Shown here: positions 1 to 9,210 of the stretch, piece after piece
Layout of the letters: every line of letters begins with the position of its first letter
Numbering within the stretch: position 1 is the stretch's first letter
Assembly (NCBI RefSeq): GCF_012290005.1
Contig: NZ_JAAXMS010000004.1
Coordinates: forward strand, 434,001-498,000
DNA: 64,000 bases
Reading direction: 5' to 3'
From: Crateriforma spongiae
Lineage (GTDB): Bacteria; Planctomycetota; Planctomycetia; Pirellulales; Pirellulaceae
Notes under the pieces: generated by a model
What the model saw: only the letters and a program-made list of their open reading frames with translations
Told to the model about the DNA's origin: nothing
Databases searched by the model: none
Position numbers and translations under genes: made by a program

Positions 1-558
1 CTGCATGTCCCGCTGGCCACCCAGTGCCGATCCGGCGGCGACCGATCCGGTCTGCGTCGCTCCGCCGGTGGCCGTCACCAATTGGTCCCCGGTGGTGAAT
101 TCGTCGATCGTGACGATGGTCTCACCGTCCGCGTTGTCTGCGGTGACGGTGACCAGGGTCGGATCGGGAGCGGTCAGGGTGCCGCTGGTCGCCTGGACGA
201 CGAAGTAGTCGCCGGCCGGCAAGTCGTTGAATTCATACTGGCCGGGATTGGGATCAGCAGCAGCGTCGGTGAAAACGGTCCCCTGCAACGTGTCCACGCC
301 GCTGTCGAAGACGCCGTTTCCGTTGTCCAGGTACAGTTGGACTTGGACGTTTCCCAATCGCGGGTCGTCCCCGGTCAATCCGTCGCCGGTCTGGTCGGTG
401 AAGGCCACGCCGACGATCTGGCCGATGTTGGCGGCCAGCACTTCACGTCGATCCAAACGCTCCAGCAGCATGCGTCGACGAGCCATTCGGCGGCGTCCGG
501 TCGATCGGTCGCGGCGGTCCGAAGCGGTCAAACGATGGAACAATCGATGCAAGACCAT
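1..558 (-). CDS. Secreted surface protein with SdrD B-like domain (partial)
   Basis: The frame is open from an ATG at 558 to the window edge (186 codons), so only the N-terminus is present. The first 30 residues are strongly basic. Residues 31-43 read LLERLDRREVLAA, which resembles the LEPR-XLL-type N-terminal motif of large planctomycete surface proteins. From about residue 46 the sequence looks like an SdrD B / Cna-B-like repeat: GVAFTDQTGDGLTGDD, then alternating strands and YEFNDLPAGDYFV near residues 111-123. Such domains are beta-sandwiches of cell-surface proteins. No catalytic domain is visible before the edge. The exact role is unknown; the full protein is probably much longer. Confidence 0.75.
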   Translation of the reverse strand, partial: MVLHRLFHRLTASDRRDRSTGRRRMARRRMLLERLDRREVLAANIGQIVGVAFTDQTGDGLTGDDPRLGNVQVQLYLDNGNGVFDSGVDTLQGTVFTDAAADPNPGQYEFNDLPAGDYFVVQATSGTLTAPDPTLVTVTADNADGETIVTIDEFTTGDQLVTATGGATQTGSVAAGSALGGQRDMQ

Positions 559-717
559 GGGGATGATTCCGTATCAAAAACTGTGTCGCCTAGGTTCACG
601 GCCGATCGGTGGCAGACCGGCCGCGGTAAAGACGCACGTTCAGCCGAAACGGCAACTGTCGTGCGCAAGTAGTGATGGGTATCGGGTCGGGCAATTCAGG
701 CGATTGATTTGGGTCAG

Positions 718-759
718 GCGATTGGTGCCTGTCAGGCAAAACCCGCTCGCCCAATCGCC
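718..759. terminator. Stem-loop downstream of the BBP7 gene
   Basis: GGCGATTGG at 718-726 pairs with CCAATCGCC at 751-759, and an inner TGCCTG/CAGGCA stem lies in the loop. It sits 41 bases beyond the BBP7 stop on the minus strand. There is no clear T-run, so it may be a weak terminator or an mRNA 3' stabiliser. Confidence 0.35.
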
Positions 760-799
760 ACGGTCGGCATAACCGGCCGTTTCGATCCGAAAGGGTGGA

Positions 800-2386
800 T
801 CACCAGCGATATTCGCCGCCGACGCTGATGCCTTGTGCCCAGTAGTCGGTCGTGTCGAAGGCGAACGACGGTCGCAGAACGCCGGTGAATGGATCCGATT
901 CGGGCGGCAACAACGCGGGGTTCAGGTCGGTATCGATGTGTTCACCGGGTCGCACCACGTTGGACCAGTAGATGAACGTGTAGCCGACGGTCAGTCGCAG
1001 GTTGTCCGTCAATTGGTATCCCAACTTGGCATTCAGTTCCGGGACGACCGCAAATTCGTCTTGCGTGTAGCTGCCGATGTTCGACCGCTGTGCCAGCAAG
1101 CCGCCTTGGAACGTTTGCGGCGTGGACGGCGTACCAGCCGGATCGGTGATCACACTGCTGCCGGCGATCGTGACGGTTTGACGGTTGGTTCCCAGTGCCA
1201 AACGTACACCGGTGTCCAGCGTCCAGTAGCCTCGGACCAATCGCTGGGTCCAACCCAGGTCGAATCCATTGAACTGGTTGCGGGTGGTGAACGAATCGGA
1301 GATCACAAACTGTTCACCAGCGGTGCCGGTCAGACGTTCTTGGATCGCAACGCTTTCGTCCAACTGCAGGCCGCGGTAGCCGAACAGGCCTTCGGTGCGA
1401 CGACAAAAGTGTTGGGGACATCCACACAGGAAGCCGCCGGTGCAGCCTTCGTCGGCACAGCGCAGTCGCTTGAAATGAACGCCCCAGCCCTGGAATTCGC
1501 TGGTCGCGTCGACAGTGACCCGGCCGCTGACCACGCCGGGAAAGGCAACCAGTTCGCTGTCTTCCAGACCGGTCGCTGTGTTGAAGAACGGGCGTGCCAG
1601 AATGGGGCTGCCGTCGCTGCTGTTTTCGTATCGTGTGCTGATTTCGCCGACGTTGAACATGTCCGCGCCGATGCCCCACGTGTGGCAGTTGTCCAGCCAG
1701 ATTCCGAACCCGATTCGCACGCCTTCGATTTCGCTGTCCAGGATTTCATCGTCGCCGAACAAAGTCGTATAGCCGGGCGAACCGATCACGCCAGCCTGGG
1801 GACGCGTGACGGTGGTCGTGTTGCTGCTGACCAGCGGCGGCAACGACATGCCGTCTTGGTACCAGCCCAGGTATTCGGCACTGAACCAGCCGTCTTGAGG
1901 CAAGCACAGGGTCAAACAGGGTCGCCAAGTGTTGTTGCCGATCAGTTCGCCGCAACCCGCCGGTCCGCAACTGTTGCAGCCCATCGAATCACAGGCGAAG
2001 CCGTCACAGCCGGCGTCGCCGCAACCGCAGCCGCCGGAAACCATCGCAGGGTCGCCCATGACGATCTCATGGTGGCCTTCATGGACCACGATTTGGCCGT
2101 CCATCGGGACCGCGCCGGCGTCGACGATCGGTGCCGGCATGATTTCTTCTTGAGCCGAAGCTTGACGGACCACCGAGACGCGAGCGGCATTGGACGCGGG
2201 CGTTGCCGAGCCGGTCGCCAGGTCAGGTGCCGAAGCGCCGCGAACAGGACGCCAGGAGGCGCGAGCCGCCGATTCGGTGCTCTGGCCGGGGCCTGCCGCC
2301 GCAGCGGAGTTGCCGTGAAACGTAAACCAGGCTTGGCATAACACCAAAGCCATCGTGAAACCGAGGTTGCCGCGAGAGAGAGTCAC
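800..2386 (-). CDS. BBP7-type outer-membrane beta-barrel protein
   Basis: A 528-residue protein whose N-terminus has a hydrophobic signal segment (about residues 10-32). A cysteine-rich stretch follows at roughly residues 118-150 (GGCGCGDAGCDGFACDSMGC), then a region of alternating aromatic and polar residues ending in SVGGEYRW, as expected for an outer-membrane beta-barrel. This layout matches the BBP7 family that is abundant in Planctomycetota; its molecular function is not established. The start used is a GTG at 2386. An ATG at 2353 would still give a signal peptide, so the start is uncertain. The gene is monocistronic by spacing: a repeat array lies upstream and a stem-loop downstream. 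The Cys-rich stretch could be disulfide-bonded after export (inference). Confidence 0.8.
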   Translation of the reverse strand: MTLSRGNLGFTMALVLCQAWFTFHGNSAAAAGPGQSTESAARASWRPVRGASAPDLATGSATPASNAARVSVVRQASAQEEIMPAPIVDAGAVPMDGQIVVHEGHHEIVMGDPAMVSGGCGCGDAGCDGFACDSMGCNSCGPAGCGELIGNNTWRPCLTLCLPQDGWFSAEYLGWYQDGMSLPPLVSSNTTTVTRPQAGVIGSPGYTTLFGDDEILDSEIEGVRIGFGIWLDNCHTWGIGADMFNVGEISTRYENSSDGSPILARPFFNTATGLEDSELVAFPGVVSGRVTVDATSEFQGWGVHFKRLRCADEGCTGGFLCGCPQHFCRRTEGLFGYRGLQLDESVAIQERLTGTAGEQFVISDSFTTRNQFNGFDLGWTQRLVRGYWTLDTGVRLALGTNRQTVTIAGSSVITDPAGTPSTPQTFQGGLLAQRSNIGSYTQDEFAVVPELNAKLGYQLTDNLRLTVGYTFIYWSNVVRPGEHIDTDLNPALLPPESDPFTGVLRPSFAFDTTDYWAQGISVGGEYRW

Positions 2387-2599
2387 TGGCTTTCCCCATT
2401 AATTGAATTGGATCGGAAGGGGGGGCGTGACGCAATCAACAGCCGGTTCCCCGGCCGCCGATTCGTCGTTCACCAGCGATATCGACCAGAATGTGCAGCT
2501 TCATCGATTCAAATTCGGAAAAATCCGAAAAATCGTCAAAAGCCACCTAACCCGCAAAGTTTGACATCGGGCTAGATCCGAACCGGCGTCGGATTTTTA

Positions 2600-3200
2600 T
2601 TCACCTTCACTCCGGGAGGGCGCGGTGGCGGGAAGAACCCTCCCCGGGATCTCGTTCCTCGATCCCGACCCTCCCGCGGGGCGGGAAGGTGAAGCCGAGG
2701 TAGGATTTCCTTCACCCTCCCTCCGGGAGGGTCGAGCCTAAGCGAGGGGAGGGCGCGAGCGCCGAAAAACCCTCCCCGGAATCTCGTCCCTCGATTCCGA
2801 CCCTCCCGCGGAGCGGGAGGGTGAAGCCGAGTTAGGATATCCTTCACCCTCCCCCCGGGAGGGTCGAGCCAAAGCGAGGGGAGGGCGCGCTGGCAGAAGA
2901 ACCCTCCCCGGGATCTCGTTCCTCGATCCCGACCCTCCCGCGGAGCGGGAGGGTGAAATCGAGTTAGGATTTCCTCCACCCTCCCTCCAGGAGGGTCGAG
3001 CCTAAGCGAGGGGAGGGCGCGGGCGCCGAAAAACCCTCCCCGGAATCTCGTCCCTCGATTCCGACCCTCCCGCGGAGCGGGAGGGTGAAGCCGAGTTAGG
3101 ATTTCCTTCACCCTCCCTCCGGGAGGGTCGAGCCAAAGGGAGGGGAGGGCGCGGGCGCCGAAAAACCCTCCCCGGAATCTCGTCCCTTGATTCCGACCCG
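2600..3200. repeat. 132-bp tandem repeat array with paired GC hairpins
   Basis: Units begin at 2711, 2843, 2975 and 3107, exactly 132 bp apart. A degenerate copy precedes them (2600-2710) and the last copy breaks off near 3200. Every unit carries two short perfect or near-perfect hairpins: CCCTCCCGC/GCGGGAGGG with a 3-base loop, and ACCCTCCC/GGGAGGGT with a 3-base loop. The array fills nearly all the space between the BBP7 gene and the end of the sigma-54 activator gene. Because 132 is a multiple of three, the minus strand is accidentally open with a 44-residue repeating peptide; it is read here as non-coding. Confidence 0.9.
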
Positions 3201-3213
3201 CAGCCACAGACGG

Positions 3214-4281
3214 CTATTCCCCGCCCAGCCCGAAATCCTTGATCTTCTTGTGCAGCGTATTGCGATTGATCCCCAACCGGGCCGCCGCCTTCGTTTGCAC
3301 GCCGTCACATTGCTGCAAGACCTGAGCGATCAACGCTCGTTCGACCTGTTCGACGACTTGAGCGTGGACGTTCTGTGATTCCGAACCCGATTCGTTCAAC
3401 CCACGTTCGACGTACTGGTCGGTCAATGATTGCCAGTCCACGGTTTCCGGCGGCTCGCCCGACATCGACTGGAACGCCGCCGGCTGGCTGACACAGAACG
3501 GCAACAGATCCACGGTCAGCTCATCCGTTTCGGCCATGACGACGGCGCGTTCGATGTAATTTTGCAGCTCGCGGACGTTCCCCGGCCAGTGATAATCCTG
3601 CATCGCTTCGATCACGCCGTCGCCGATGTGCGCGACATAACGGTCGTTGATCTCGTTGTAGTAGTCCAAGAAATACGACACCAACGCGGGGATGTCGTCG
3701 CGACGTTCACGCAGCGGCGGGATCACAATCGGCACCACATTCAGACGCCAATAAAGGTCTTCGCGAAACCGATCCTCGCGGACCTCTTTCATCAGGTCAC
3801 GGTTGCTGGCTGCGACGACACGGACATCGGTGTGCAGCGTGCTGGTGGACCCCACACGTTCGAATTCCTTTTCTTGCAGCACCCGCAACAGCTTCACCTG
3901 CAATGTTCCGGTGGTGCTGTTGATTTCGTCCAAGAAGATCGTTCCGCCGCCGGCCGCTTCGAAACGTCCGGCGCGATTGGCCACCGCGCCGGTGAACGCG
4001 CCACGGACGTGGCCGAACAATTCGCTTTCGAGCAAACTTTCGCTCAGCGCGCCACAGTTGACCTTCACAAACGGGCCGCCACTGCGATGGCTCAGCACGT
4101 GAATCGCGTTAGCGATCAGTTCCTTGCCGACACCGGTTTCGCCCAGGATCAGCACCGACGCGTTGCTGCCCGCCACCCGACGGGTGATCCGATACACCTG
4201 CAGCATTCCGGCGGATCGACCGATGATTCCCGGCAAAAGCGGTTCATCGGGTCCGGTCGTCGAGCTGCCGATCAGCGACAT
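3214..4281 (-). CDS. Sigma-54-dependent transcriptional activator (AAA+ / Fis HTH)
   Basis: A 355-residue bacterial enhancer-binding protein that would use ATP to remodel sigma-54 RNA polymerase. Visible motifs are Walker A GETGVGKE (residues 47-54), the sigma-54 contact loop GAFTGA (94-99), Walker B IFLDEI (115-120), an arginine-rich sensor region (FREDLYWRLNVVPI) and a Fis-type helix-turn-helix at the C-terminus (TKAAARLGINRNTLHKKI). There is no N-terminal receiver, GAF or PAS domain, so the input signal is not evident; control could be by a partner protein or by expression level. The stop lies right against the 132-bp repeat array. The genes upstream on the same strand are separated by 125 bases. 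Targets cannot be inferred from this window. Confidence 0.93.
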   Translation of the reverse strand: MSLIGSSTTGPDEPLLPGIIGRSAGMLQVYRITRRVAGSNASVLILGETGVGKELIANAIHVLSHRSGGPFVKVNCGALSESLLESELFGHVRGAFTGAVANRAGRFEAAGGGTIFLDEINSTTGTLQVKLLRVLQEKEFERVGSTSTLHTDVRVVAASNRDLMKEVREDRFREDLYWRLNVVPIVIPPLRERRDDIPALVSYFLDYYNEINDRYVAHIGDGVIEAMQDYHWPGNVRELQNYIERAVVMAETDELTVDLLPFCVSQPAAFQSMSGEPPETVDWQSLTDQYVERGLNESGSESQNVHAQVVEQVERALIAQVLQQCDGVQTKAAARLGINRNTLHKKIKDFGLGGE

Positions 4282-4406
4282 GAATGGCGGGTGCGTTCAA
4301 ACAGGACAACAACGATCACGCTTTACCGACATGACCATACCGCGAAAGCCGCGATTGCGAAATGACTGATTCTGTGCCGATGACGATCGCACGCCCGTGT
4401 TGGTCT

Positions 4407-6428
4407 TTAAAGTGATTCGGTGGCCCAGCGACGGTACAGTTCGCGATCAACGGCCTCCAGCGAAACGACCGGTTGCCGCATTTCGATCTCTTGCAAAACG
4501 GGAATCAGCCCCGCTGTGCTGTAGGGACGTGCGATGACTCGGGTGATCGCCGGCCAGCGTGGGTATTCCAGCTGGTCCAAATCAAACGGGGTGGTCGTGT
4601 CGTCGACGAAAAACAGGATCGGCAAACGACGGCCCAGCGACGTTCGGCGAACTCGATCGGCCAGCTCGGTCTTCTGTGCATCCCACAACTGGGTCTTGCT
4701 GAGGATGAAACGGATGTCGCCGCCGGCAACGATTTCACTCAGTGCACCGGCCACCGTTCCCACGGTGCGAACTTGATAGCCCAGCTGGGTCAGTACGGTT
4801 TCCAATTCGGCTCGGACATTGGGACGCGTTTCGATCAGGATCGCGACCGGCCCTGGTGAAAGTTTCTGCATCGCAGCGATGGTCCGGTCGACTTGGCTGC
4901 GGCCGGCGAACGCGACACCTGGATCGATTTTGCGAATCGTCATGGCCGCGTCGTAACGGATCCGCGGCAATGAACTGGACGCCAGACGGACCAGCGTGGT
5001 GGGCGTCGCCGTGTGGCTGTCCAGCAGTTCGGAGGGAACGTCGATGACGCCCGAGCCGATGATGGCCAATCCGGCGGAGATGGCTTTGAAGTCGCTGCTG
5101 TCCCAAGCCTTGTCCAAAAAGTCGTTCATGCCGACCGCCGTCGAAAGCTCGGGATAGGCCGCCAGCATCGATTTGATTTGTTCGTTGTCACCGAAATCCG
5201 GATCCACCAAAACGCGATAGCCGGCATCGGCAATCGCGGCGTCTCGCATCAACGACGCGGGCACATCAGCGATACGACGCAAAATCGACGCCAGGTCGGT
5301 CGCGCGACGTCGTTCGGCAGCCAATGCATCGGTTTGCACCGGAGCCGCCACGCCTGTGTCGGGATCCAACGTCCAAGCCGTTGCGATGTCTTGGCCGGGG
5401 ACGACGCGACTGATTCGGTCCGACTGCATGTCGATCGCTTTGCCGATAGCGGCAACGGTCGCATTCTTTGACGGCAGCCCCTTTCCGTGACGTGCCAACA
5501 GGCTTGCCGCCGTCTCGCGTGTTTCCTGTGAAGTGTTTTGACCGTGAAGCGCCGATGCGGCCAGCAAGTCCGACCAAGGACTTCGCAGCCCGGCCAACGC
5601 GGTCAGCGCGACTTGTTGGGCCGACGCGTCGCCATAGATGGCGTGCTGGATCAGCGATCGGGCGCCGCCCTTACCCAGTCGTCGAAGCAGCGCGATCAAG
5701 TCGCGATTGGATGCCAATTCAGGCTGTTCCAACATGCGACCGATGATTTGTTGAATCGATGCGTTGCCGCCACGCAACAGCACGCGGTTGCCGCCCAGGC
5801 GGCGGTCAATGGAATCGCTCAGCACGTCGTCGATCGCGGCGGACAATCGTTCGTCCGATTGGTTTTGATCGGCCAACGCGGATTGAGCTTTCCGCAGGAT
5901 GTCTCGCGACGCGTCGGACAACTCCTCTCGACCGCCCGCTCGCAAGATCAGTGCGGGCCCCATTTCGACGGCGATTCGGCGCAGCGTCGCATCATCAGGC
6001 TCGTCCAATCCCGCCAGCAGTTGTTCGACCGCCGCCCACTGGCCGATCGTCGCCATCGACTTCACCGCCGTTGGAATCGTCGACGGCTTTCGTGATGCCA
6101 GGTCCAGCGTCTGTCGCACCAGCGGCGTGTCGGCGATCGCTGGCGGGGCATCCGGATCTTCTTCCGTGCCGCTTTGGCCGTCACCGGTGGCGTCCGGTTG
6201 ATCGTCATCGAAACCCGGATTTCCAAAGTCATCACCACCGAAATCCATATCGCCAAAACCGCCGTCTCCAAAATCGCTGTCGCCAAAACCGGCGTCATCC
6301 ATTGCCGGGGCGTCAAAGGGAGATTGGGCCTTCAGAACGCCGCCCAGGGTCATCACACAGCAGACGGCGATGGCAAAACACACATGCGCCGGAAATTTCG
6401 GGCACGGCTTGGGGAAAAGCAATTGCAT
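4407..6428 (-). CDS. Secreted HEAT-like repeat protein with degenerate receiver-like C-terminus
   Basis: Started at the ATG at 6428 because it gives a clear signal peptide (VCFAIAVCCVMTLGG, cleavage after LKA); the frame is open further upstream but without a signal. Mature residues 40-95 are an acidic Gly/Asp/Phe-rich spacer (DDAGFGDSDFGDGGFGD). The middle is alpha-helical with HEAT-like repeats (for example AQQVALTALAGLRSPWSDL). From about residue 523 the fold resembles a response-regulator receiver (VAILIETRPNVRAELETVL), but the acidic pocket and phospho-acceptor aspartate are not visible, so it is probably a pseudo-receiver. A receiver-like domain on an exported protein is unusual. No enzymatic motif was recognised; the role is unknown and possibly scaffolding. 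Confidence 0.7.
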   Translation of the reverse strand: MQLLFPKPCPKFPAHVCFAIAVCCVMTLGGVLKAQSPFDAPAMDDAGFGDSDFGDGGFGDMDFGGDDFGNPGFDDDQPDATGDGQSGTEEDPDAPPAIADTPLVRQTLDLASRKPSTIPTAVKSMATIGQWAAVEQLLAGLDEPDDATLRRIAVEMGPALILRAGGREELSDASRDILRKAQSALADQNQSDERLSAAIDDVLSDSIDRRLGGNRVLLRGGNASIQQIIGRMLEQPELASNRDLIALLRRLGKGGARSLIQHAIYGDASAQQVALTALAGLRSPWSDLLAASALHGQNTSQETRETAASLLARHGKGLPSKNATVAAIGKAIDMQSDRISRVVPGQDIATAWTLDPDTGVAAPVQTDALAAERRRATDLASILRRIADVPASLMRDAAIADAGYRVLVDPDFGDNEQIKSMLAAYPELSTAVGMNDFLDKAWDSSDFKAISAGLAIIGSGVIDVPSELLDSHTATPTTLVRLASSSLPRIRYDAAMTIRKIDPGVAFAGRSQVDRTIAAMQKLSPGPVAILIETRPNVRAELETVLTQLGYQVRTVGTVAGALSEIVAGGDIRFILSKTQLWDAQKTELADRVRRTSLGRRLPILFFVDDTTTPFDLDQLEYPRWPAITRVIARPYSTAGLIPVLQEIEMRQPVVSLEAVDRELYRRWATESL

Positions 6429-6576
6429 GGACGTTCGATTCGGATCGGCGTGGTCACGAAGGCCGTGGCGGACAAGAACGGCAAACACAGCATAGTCGCT
6501 GGTCGGGGAATTCCATCGCCGCAAACGGTCGGCCGCTGGCGAAGGGGCTTCCGAGGCGACCGCAATGGCGATCGAA

Positions 6577-7077
6577 TCAGTCGCGCAGACTTTCACGGTC
6601 GGATGAATTAAGCGCCGGGTCGGCCTTCAGTTCCTTCAACCGCTCTCGGACGTCCCAGCCGATGGATCCGGGAACAGGATTGCGAAACGCTTTGACCTGC
6701 TTCTCCAAGTTTTCGACTTCCCGTTTCCAAGACTCGTGGACCTCATAGGTCCCGGGCTGATTTCTTCGTCGCTGTTCGCGTAATCGATACGACCGGCGCC
6801 ACATCAGGTTTTCGTCGATTCGAGCGGCCTCGCGGCGCAGGGCCTCCACCTTTTCGGAACGTGACAGTCGGTCAAACTCCGGATCACCGGGTGAATACGA
6901 AACATCCCGTGCGTCCACCTCGTTCGATTGGTGATCCACGATCCGCGACGAAAGGCTGACGATCCACATCAAACTGCCGAGCGTCACGACAGCAGACACC
7001 ACAAAGCCGAGCAGCTTTTTGTGCGTCAGCCCTGCCTTGCGTTGGCGGTCATCGGACGGGGATTGATTGGGCGTCAT
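6577..7077 (-). CDS. Hypothetical single-pass membrane protein
   Basis: A 166-residue protein beginning at ATG 7077; the TTG one codon earlier is a less likely start. One transmembrane segment is visible near residues 22-45 (LLGFVVSAVVTLGSLMWIVSL), followed by a highly charged, mostly helical soluble part with many Arg and Glu residues (EALRREAARIDENLMWRRSY), probably coiled-coil. No family was recognised. It lies 148 bases upstream of the secreted HEAT-like gene on the same strand, so the two may share a transcript (inference). Confidence 0.6.
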   Translation of the reverse strand: MTPNQSPSDDRQRKAGLTHKKLLGFVVSAVVTLGSLMWIVSLSSRIVDHQSNEVDARDVSYSPGDPEFDRLSRSEKVEALRREAARIDENLMWRRSYRLREQRRRNQPGTYEVHESWKREVENLEKQVKAFRNPVPGSIGWDVRERLKELKADPALNSSDRESLRD

Positions 7078-7220
7078 CAAACGGAAAATTCTCTACATCC
7101 GGAATCACCCGCCGCGCTGAAATCGGCGGCGAAGTGCACAAGGATTAGTTTCTGGTCGATCAAGCAACGTTCGCAAAGCGGACGTGCTGACAGGTGCTTG
7201 CAGCGGAGCTGAAATGACAA

Positions 7221-7254
7221 ACTCCACCGGTCGAGGCAATCGACCCGATGGAGT
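7221..7254 (-). terminator. Candidate terminator after the TadG/TadE genes
   Basis: On the minus strand ACTCCA pairs with TGGAGT and an inner GGTCGA with TCGACC, followed by TTTGTCATTT. It lies about 100 bases past the stop of the von Willebrand A gene. The stem has mismatches and the T-tract is interrupted, so this is moderate evidence only. Confidence 0.4.
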
Positions 7255-7353
7255 CTAGCTTTCAAAATGTCGTCATGACGACGACGTTGAACGAAAAACG
7301 TCAAATCAGATGGACGTCCGGATCGTTCCGGGGGCTGTCTTTGATGACGCGTC

Positions 7354-8667
7354 TTATTCGGTCAACAGCGTCGGCAAATTGTTCGCGATCTCTTGAAAAA
7401 CCTCGATCAACTGTTCGCCGCTCTCGGCGTGATAGTGTTTACCGTTACAGGCCGCAGCCACGTCGTGCATGTCGGATTGGTTGGCATCCGATCCGAACGT
7501 CACCGTGTGTATGGTCATGTTGTAGGTCGACGCAAATTCACGAGCCACGTCCAGAGGGTCTTCGCCTGTGTTGTGGTTCCCGTCGGTCATCACCACCATC
7601 GTTTTCGATGCGAAGGGGCGTGCATTGGCATGTTGAAAATGTTTGATGCCTTCACGCATGCCGCGGCCGATTCCTGTTCCACCGCCGGTGTTCAGGTTGT
7701 CAACGGCATTCATCGCGACGTCAAAGTCCGGGTCCAACCAAGAATCACGCGATCCGGTGCTGGCATAGCTGGCGATCGCCGCTTGTTCGCTTTGTGGGGT
7801 GTCGTCCAAGACATCAAAAAATGCTTCGACGGCATCGACCAGGCTATTCCACTTCACCGCCGGTGGGACGTCGTAATCGAAGTAGTTGTCCCAGGCCCAG
7901 CGTTCGAACGACGCCTGGTCTTCGCCGCGACTGTAGTAGTAACCGCCTCGGCTGCGATACAGGATTCCCGCGTCGGCAGCTTCGGCATAGACGTCATAGT
8001 TCCACGGCGAATCGCCATCGGGCCATGTCAGCCATTCCATCGATCCGCTGCGGTCCAGCACCAGACTGATGTCTCGGTCCACCTGCATGGCGACCGAACG
8101 TTGGGTGGGTTCAAAGTATTCGCGTGAAAAGAATTTGGGGAACACCAGCGGAATCACGCCGCCCAGCGAACTGGCATCGCGGCGTCCATTGACGCGTACG
8201 GCGCTGGCGATGACTTGGTTGGCGGCGACGTCGGCGGTGGAAACCTTGGTGAAGTAGTATCGGCTGCCCAGGCCACCGGGCTGCGACGTGCTGCCGAATT
8301 CGATCTCATTGGCGGCATCTTCACGACGCAACTGCAACGGCATCCCGTCGACGCTGTTCAGCAATGCGGTGGCAACCGCGGCATCTTTGGCCGCGTCGAC
8401 CGTCTGTTCTTCGCTGAACGCACGGCCCCCGGCGCGAGCGGCCGCGTCGGTCGCGACAATCAGCTCGGTCCGCGTCAATTGCATGTGTGCCAGGTTCACA
8501 CAGAAAGCCGCCATCAAAGCCAGCAACGGCAGGATGAAGGCCATCAGAGCCATCACGCTTCCCCGTCGTCGGCCTCGTGGCATCCGTTGAACTCTCCGGT
8601 GCAACGCGTTGACGGTGGTTCCGGAGTGTTTTTCGTTCGAAGCGGTAATGCGGAGCGTCTCGTTCAT
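7354..8667 (-). CDS. TadG-like membrane protein with von Willebrand A domain
   Basis: A 437-residue protein from the ATG at 8667. Near residues 40-65 a basic stretch RRGSVMALMAFILPLLAL leads into a membrane helix, the usual pilin-like N-terminus of TadE/TadG proteins. The C-terminal half is a von Willebrand factor A domain with the MIDAS start LVLDRSGSM, a conserved mid-domain TGGGTGIGRGM and MVVMTDGNHNTGED, so it should bind a divalent metal and ligand proteins outside the inner membrane. Two TadE-like genes lie immediately upstream on the same strand, and the three probably form one operon. No Tad ATPase or secretin gene is in this window, so the assembly machinery, if any, is elsewhere. 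Confidence 0.85.
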   Translation of the reverse strand: MNETLRITASNEKHSGTTVNALHRRVQRMPRGRRRGSVMALMAFILPLLALMAAFCVNLAHMQLTRTELIVATDAAARAGGRAFSEEQTVDAAKDAAVATALLNSVDGMPLQLRREDAANEIEFGSTSQPGGLGSRYYFTKVSTADVAANQVIASAVRVNGRRDASSLGGVIPLVFPKFFSREYFEPTQRSVAMQVDRDISLVLDRSGSMEWLTWPDGDSPWNYDVYAEAADAGILYRSRGGYYYSRGEDQASFERWAWDNYFDYDVPPAVKWNSLVDAVEAFFDVLDDTPQSEQAAIASYASTGSRDSWLDPDFDVAMNAVDNLNTGGGTGIGRGMREGIKHFQHANARPFASKTMVVMTDGNHNTGEDPLDVAREFASTYNMTIHTVTFGSDANQSDMHDVAAACNGKHYHAESGEQLIEVFQEIANNLPTLLTE

Positions 8668-8758
8668 GTCGGCGGTCTCGATGGTGGGCTGGTCGGCGAA
8701 CGAAAATGGCAAAGGAGATCAATCAAGTTGGCTTGGCATGTTTCGGCGTTTCGGCCGA

Positions 8759-9205
8759 TCAATCCGGCTGGTAGAAACCGGCGTAGCGTTCGGTTCGCAT
8801 CCGAGCGGTCGACTCGATCGTCGCACTGGGCATGAACATGGACGTAAAGAACGCGACTTCGTCCAAGTCCACGCTGACGGTCACGCTGACTTCTTCACTG
8901 TTTTCACCCAGTTCCGCCACGTTCACGGTGTAGCCTTCGCCGACCATCGATGACATCAACCGTTCGGCTTCGACTTCCGCGTCGGCGGCCGTCGCGCCCG
9001 GCACGATGGCTTGGCGGGCGGCAAAGTAGGCGGCGTCCTGGGTCAGGTTGCGGACCATGTTCATGCGGGCAAATTCACAGCAGGTGAAGATGACCAGGAA
9101 CAGGACGTTGGCCACGACGGCGAATTCCACCATCGCGGCACCGCGACGATCGGCGGGACGACGCGTGCGGATTCGACGCGGGCGATTGATTTTTGGTTGC
9201 CGCAT
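8759..9205 (-). CDS. TadE-like pseudopilin family protein
   Basis: A 148-residue protein. ATG 9205 was chosen over a TTG at 9214 because it lies 5 bases past the stop of the previous gene, with AGGA about 7 bases upstream. It shows the TadE pattern: a basic leader RRPADRRGAAMVEFAVVA with the conserved Glu in a 25-residue hydrophobic helix, then a helix (AAYFAARQAIVPGATAAD) and a beta-rich tail. TadE-type minor pilins sit in the inner membrane and support Flp/Tad pilus assembly in other bacteria. It belongs to the same cluster as the second TadE-like gene (9211-9654) and the vWA gene (7354-8667). Confidence 0.85.
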   Translation of the reverse strand: MRQPKINRPRRIRTRRPADRRGAAMVEFAVVANVLFLVIFTCCEFARMNMVRNLTQDAAYFAARQAIVPGATAADAEVEAERLMSSMVGEGYTVNVAELGENSEEVSVTVSVDLDEVAFFTSMFMPSATIESTARMRTERYAGFYQPD

Positions 9206-9210
9206 GTTGA

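Noticed and set aside
833-2341. Long plus-strand open frame (502 residues) antisense to BBP7
   Set aside because: It is a shadow of GC-rich codon use in the BBP7 gene, which has clear signal and barrel features; the antisense frame matches nothing.
2600-3200. CRISPR array
   Set aside because: The whole 132-bp unit repeats with no unique spacers, and no cas genes are present.
2572-3207. A 211-residue open frame on the minus strand with a 44-residue repeating peptide
   Set aside because: It exists only because the 132-bp repeat is a multiple of three. It has no ribosome site or family similarity, and its peptide simply mirrors the DNA hairpins.
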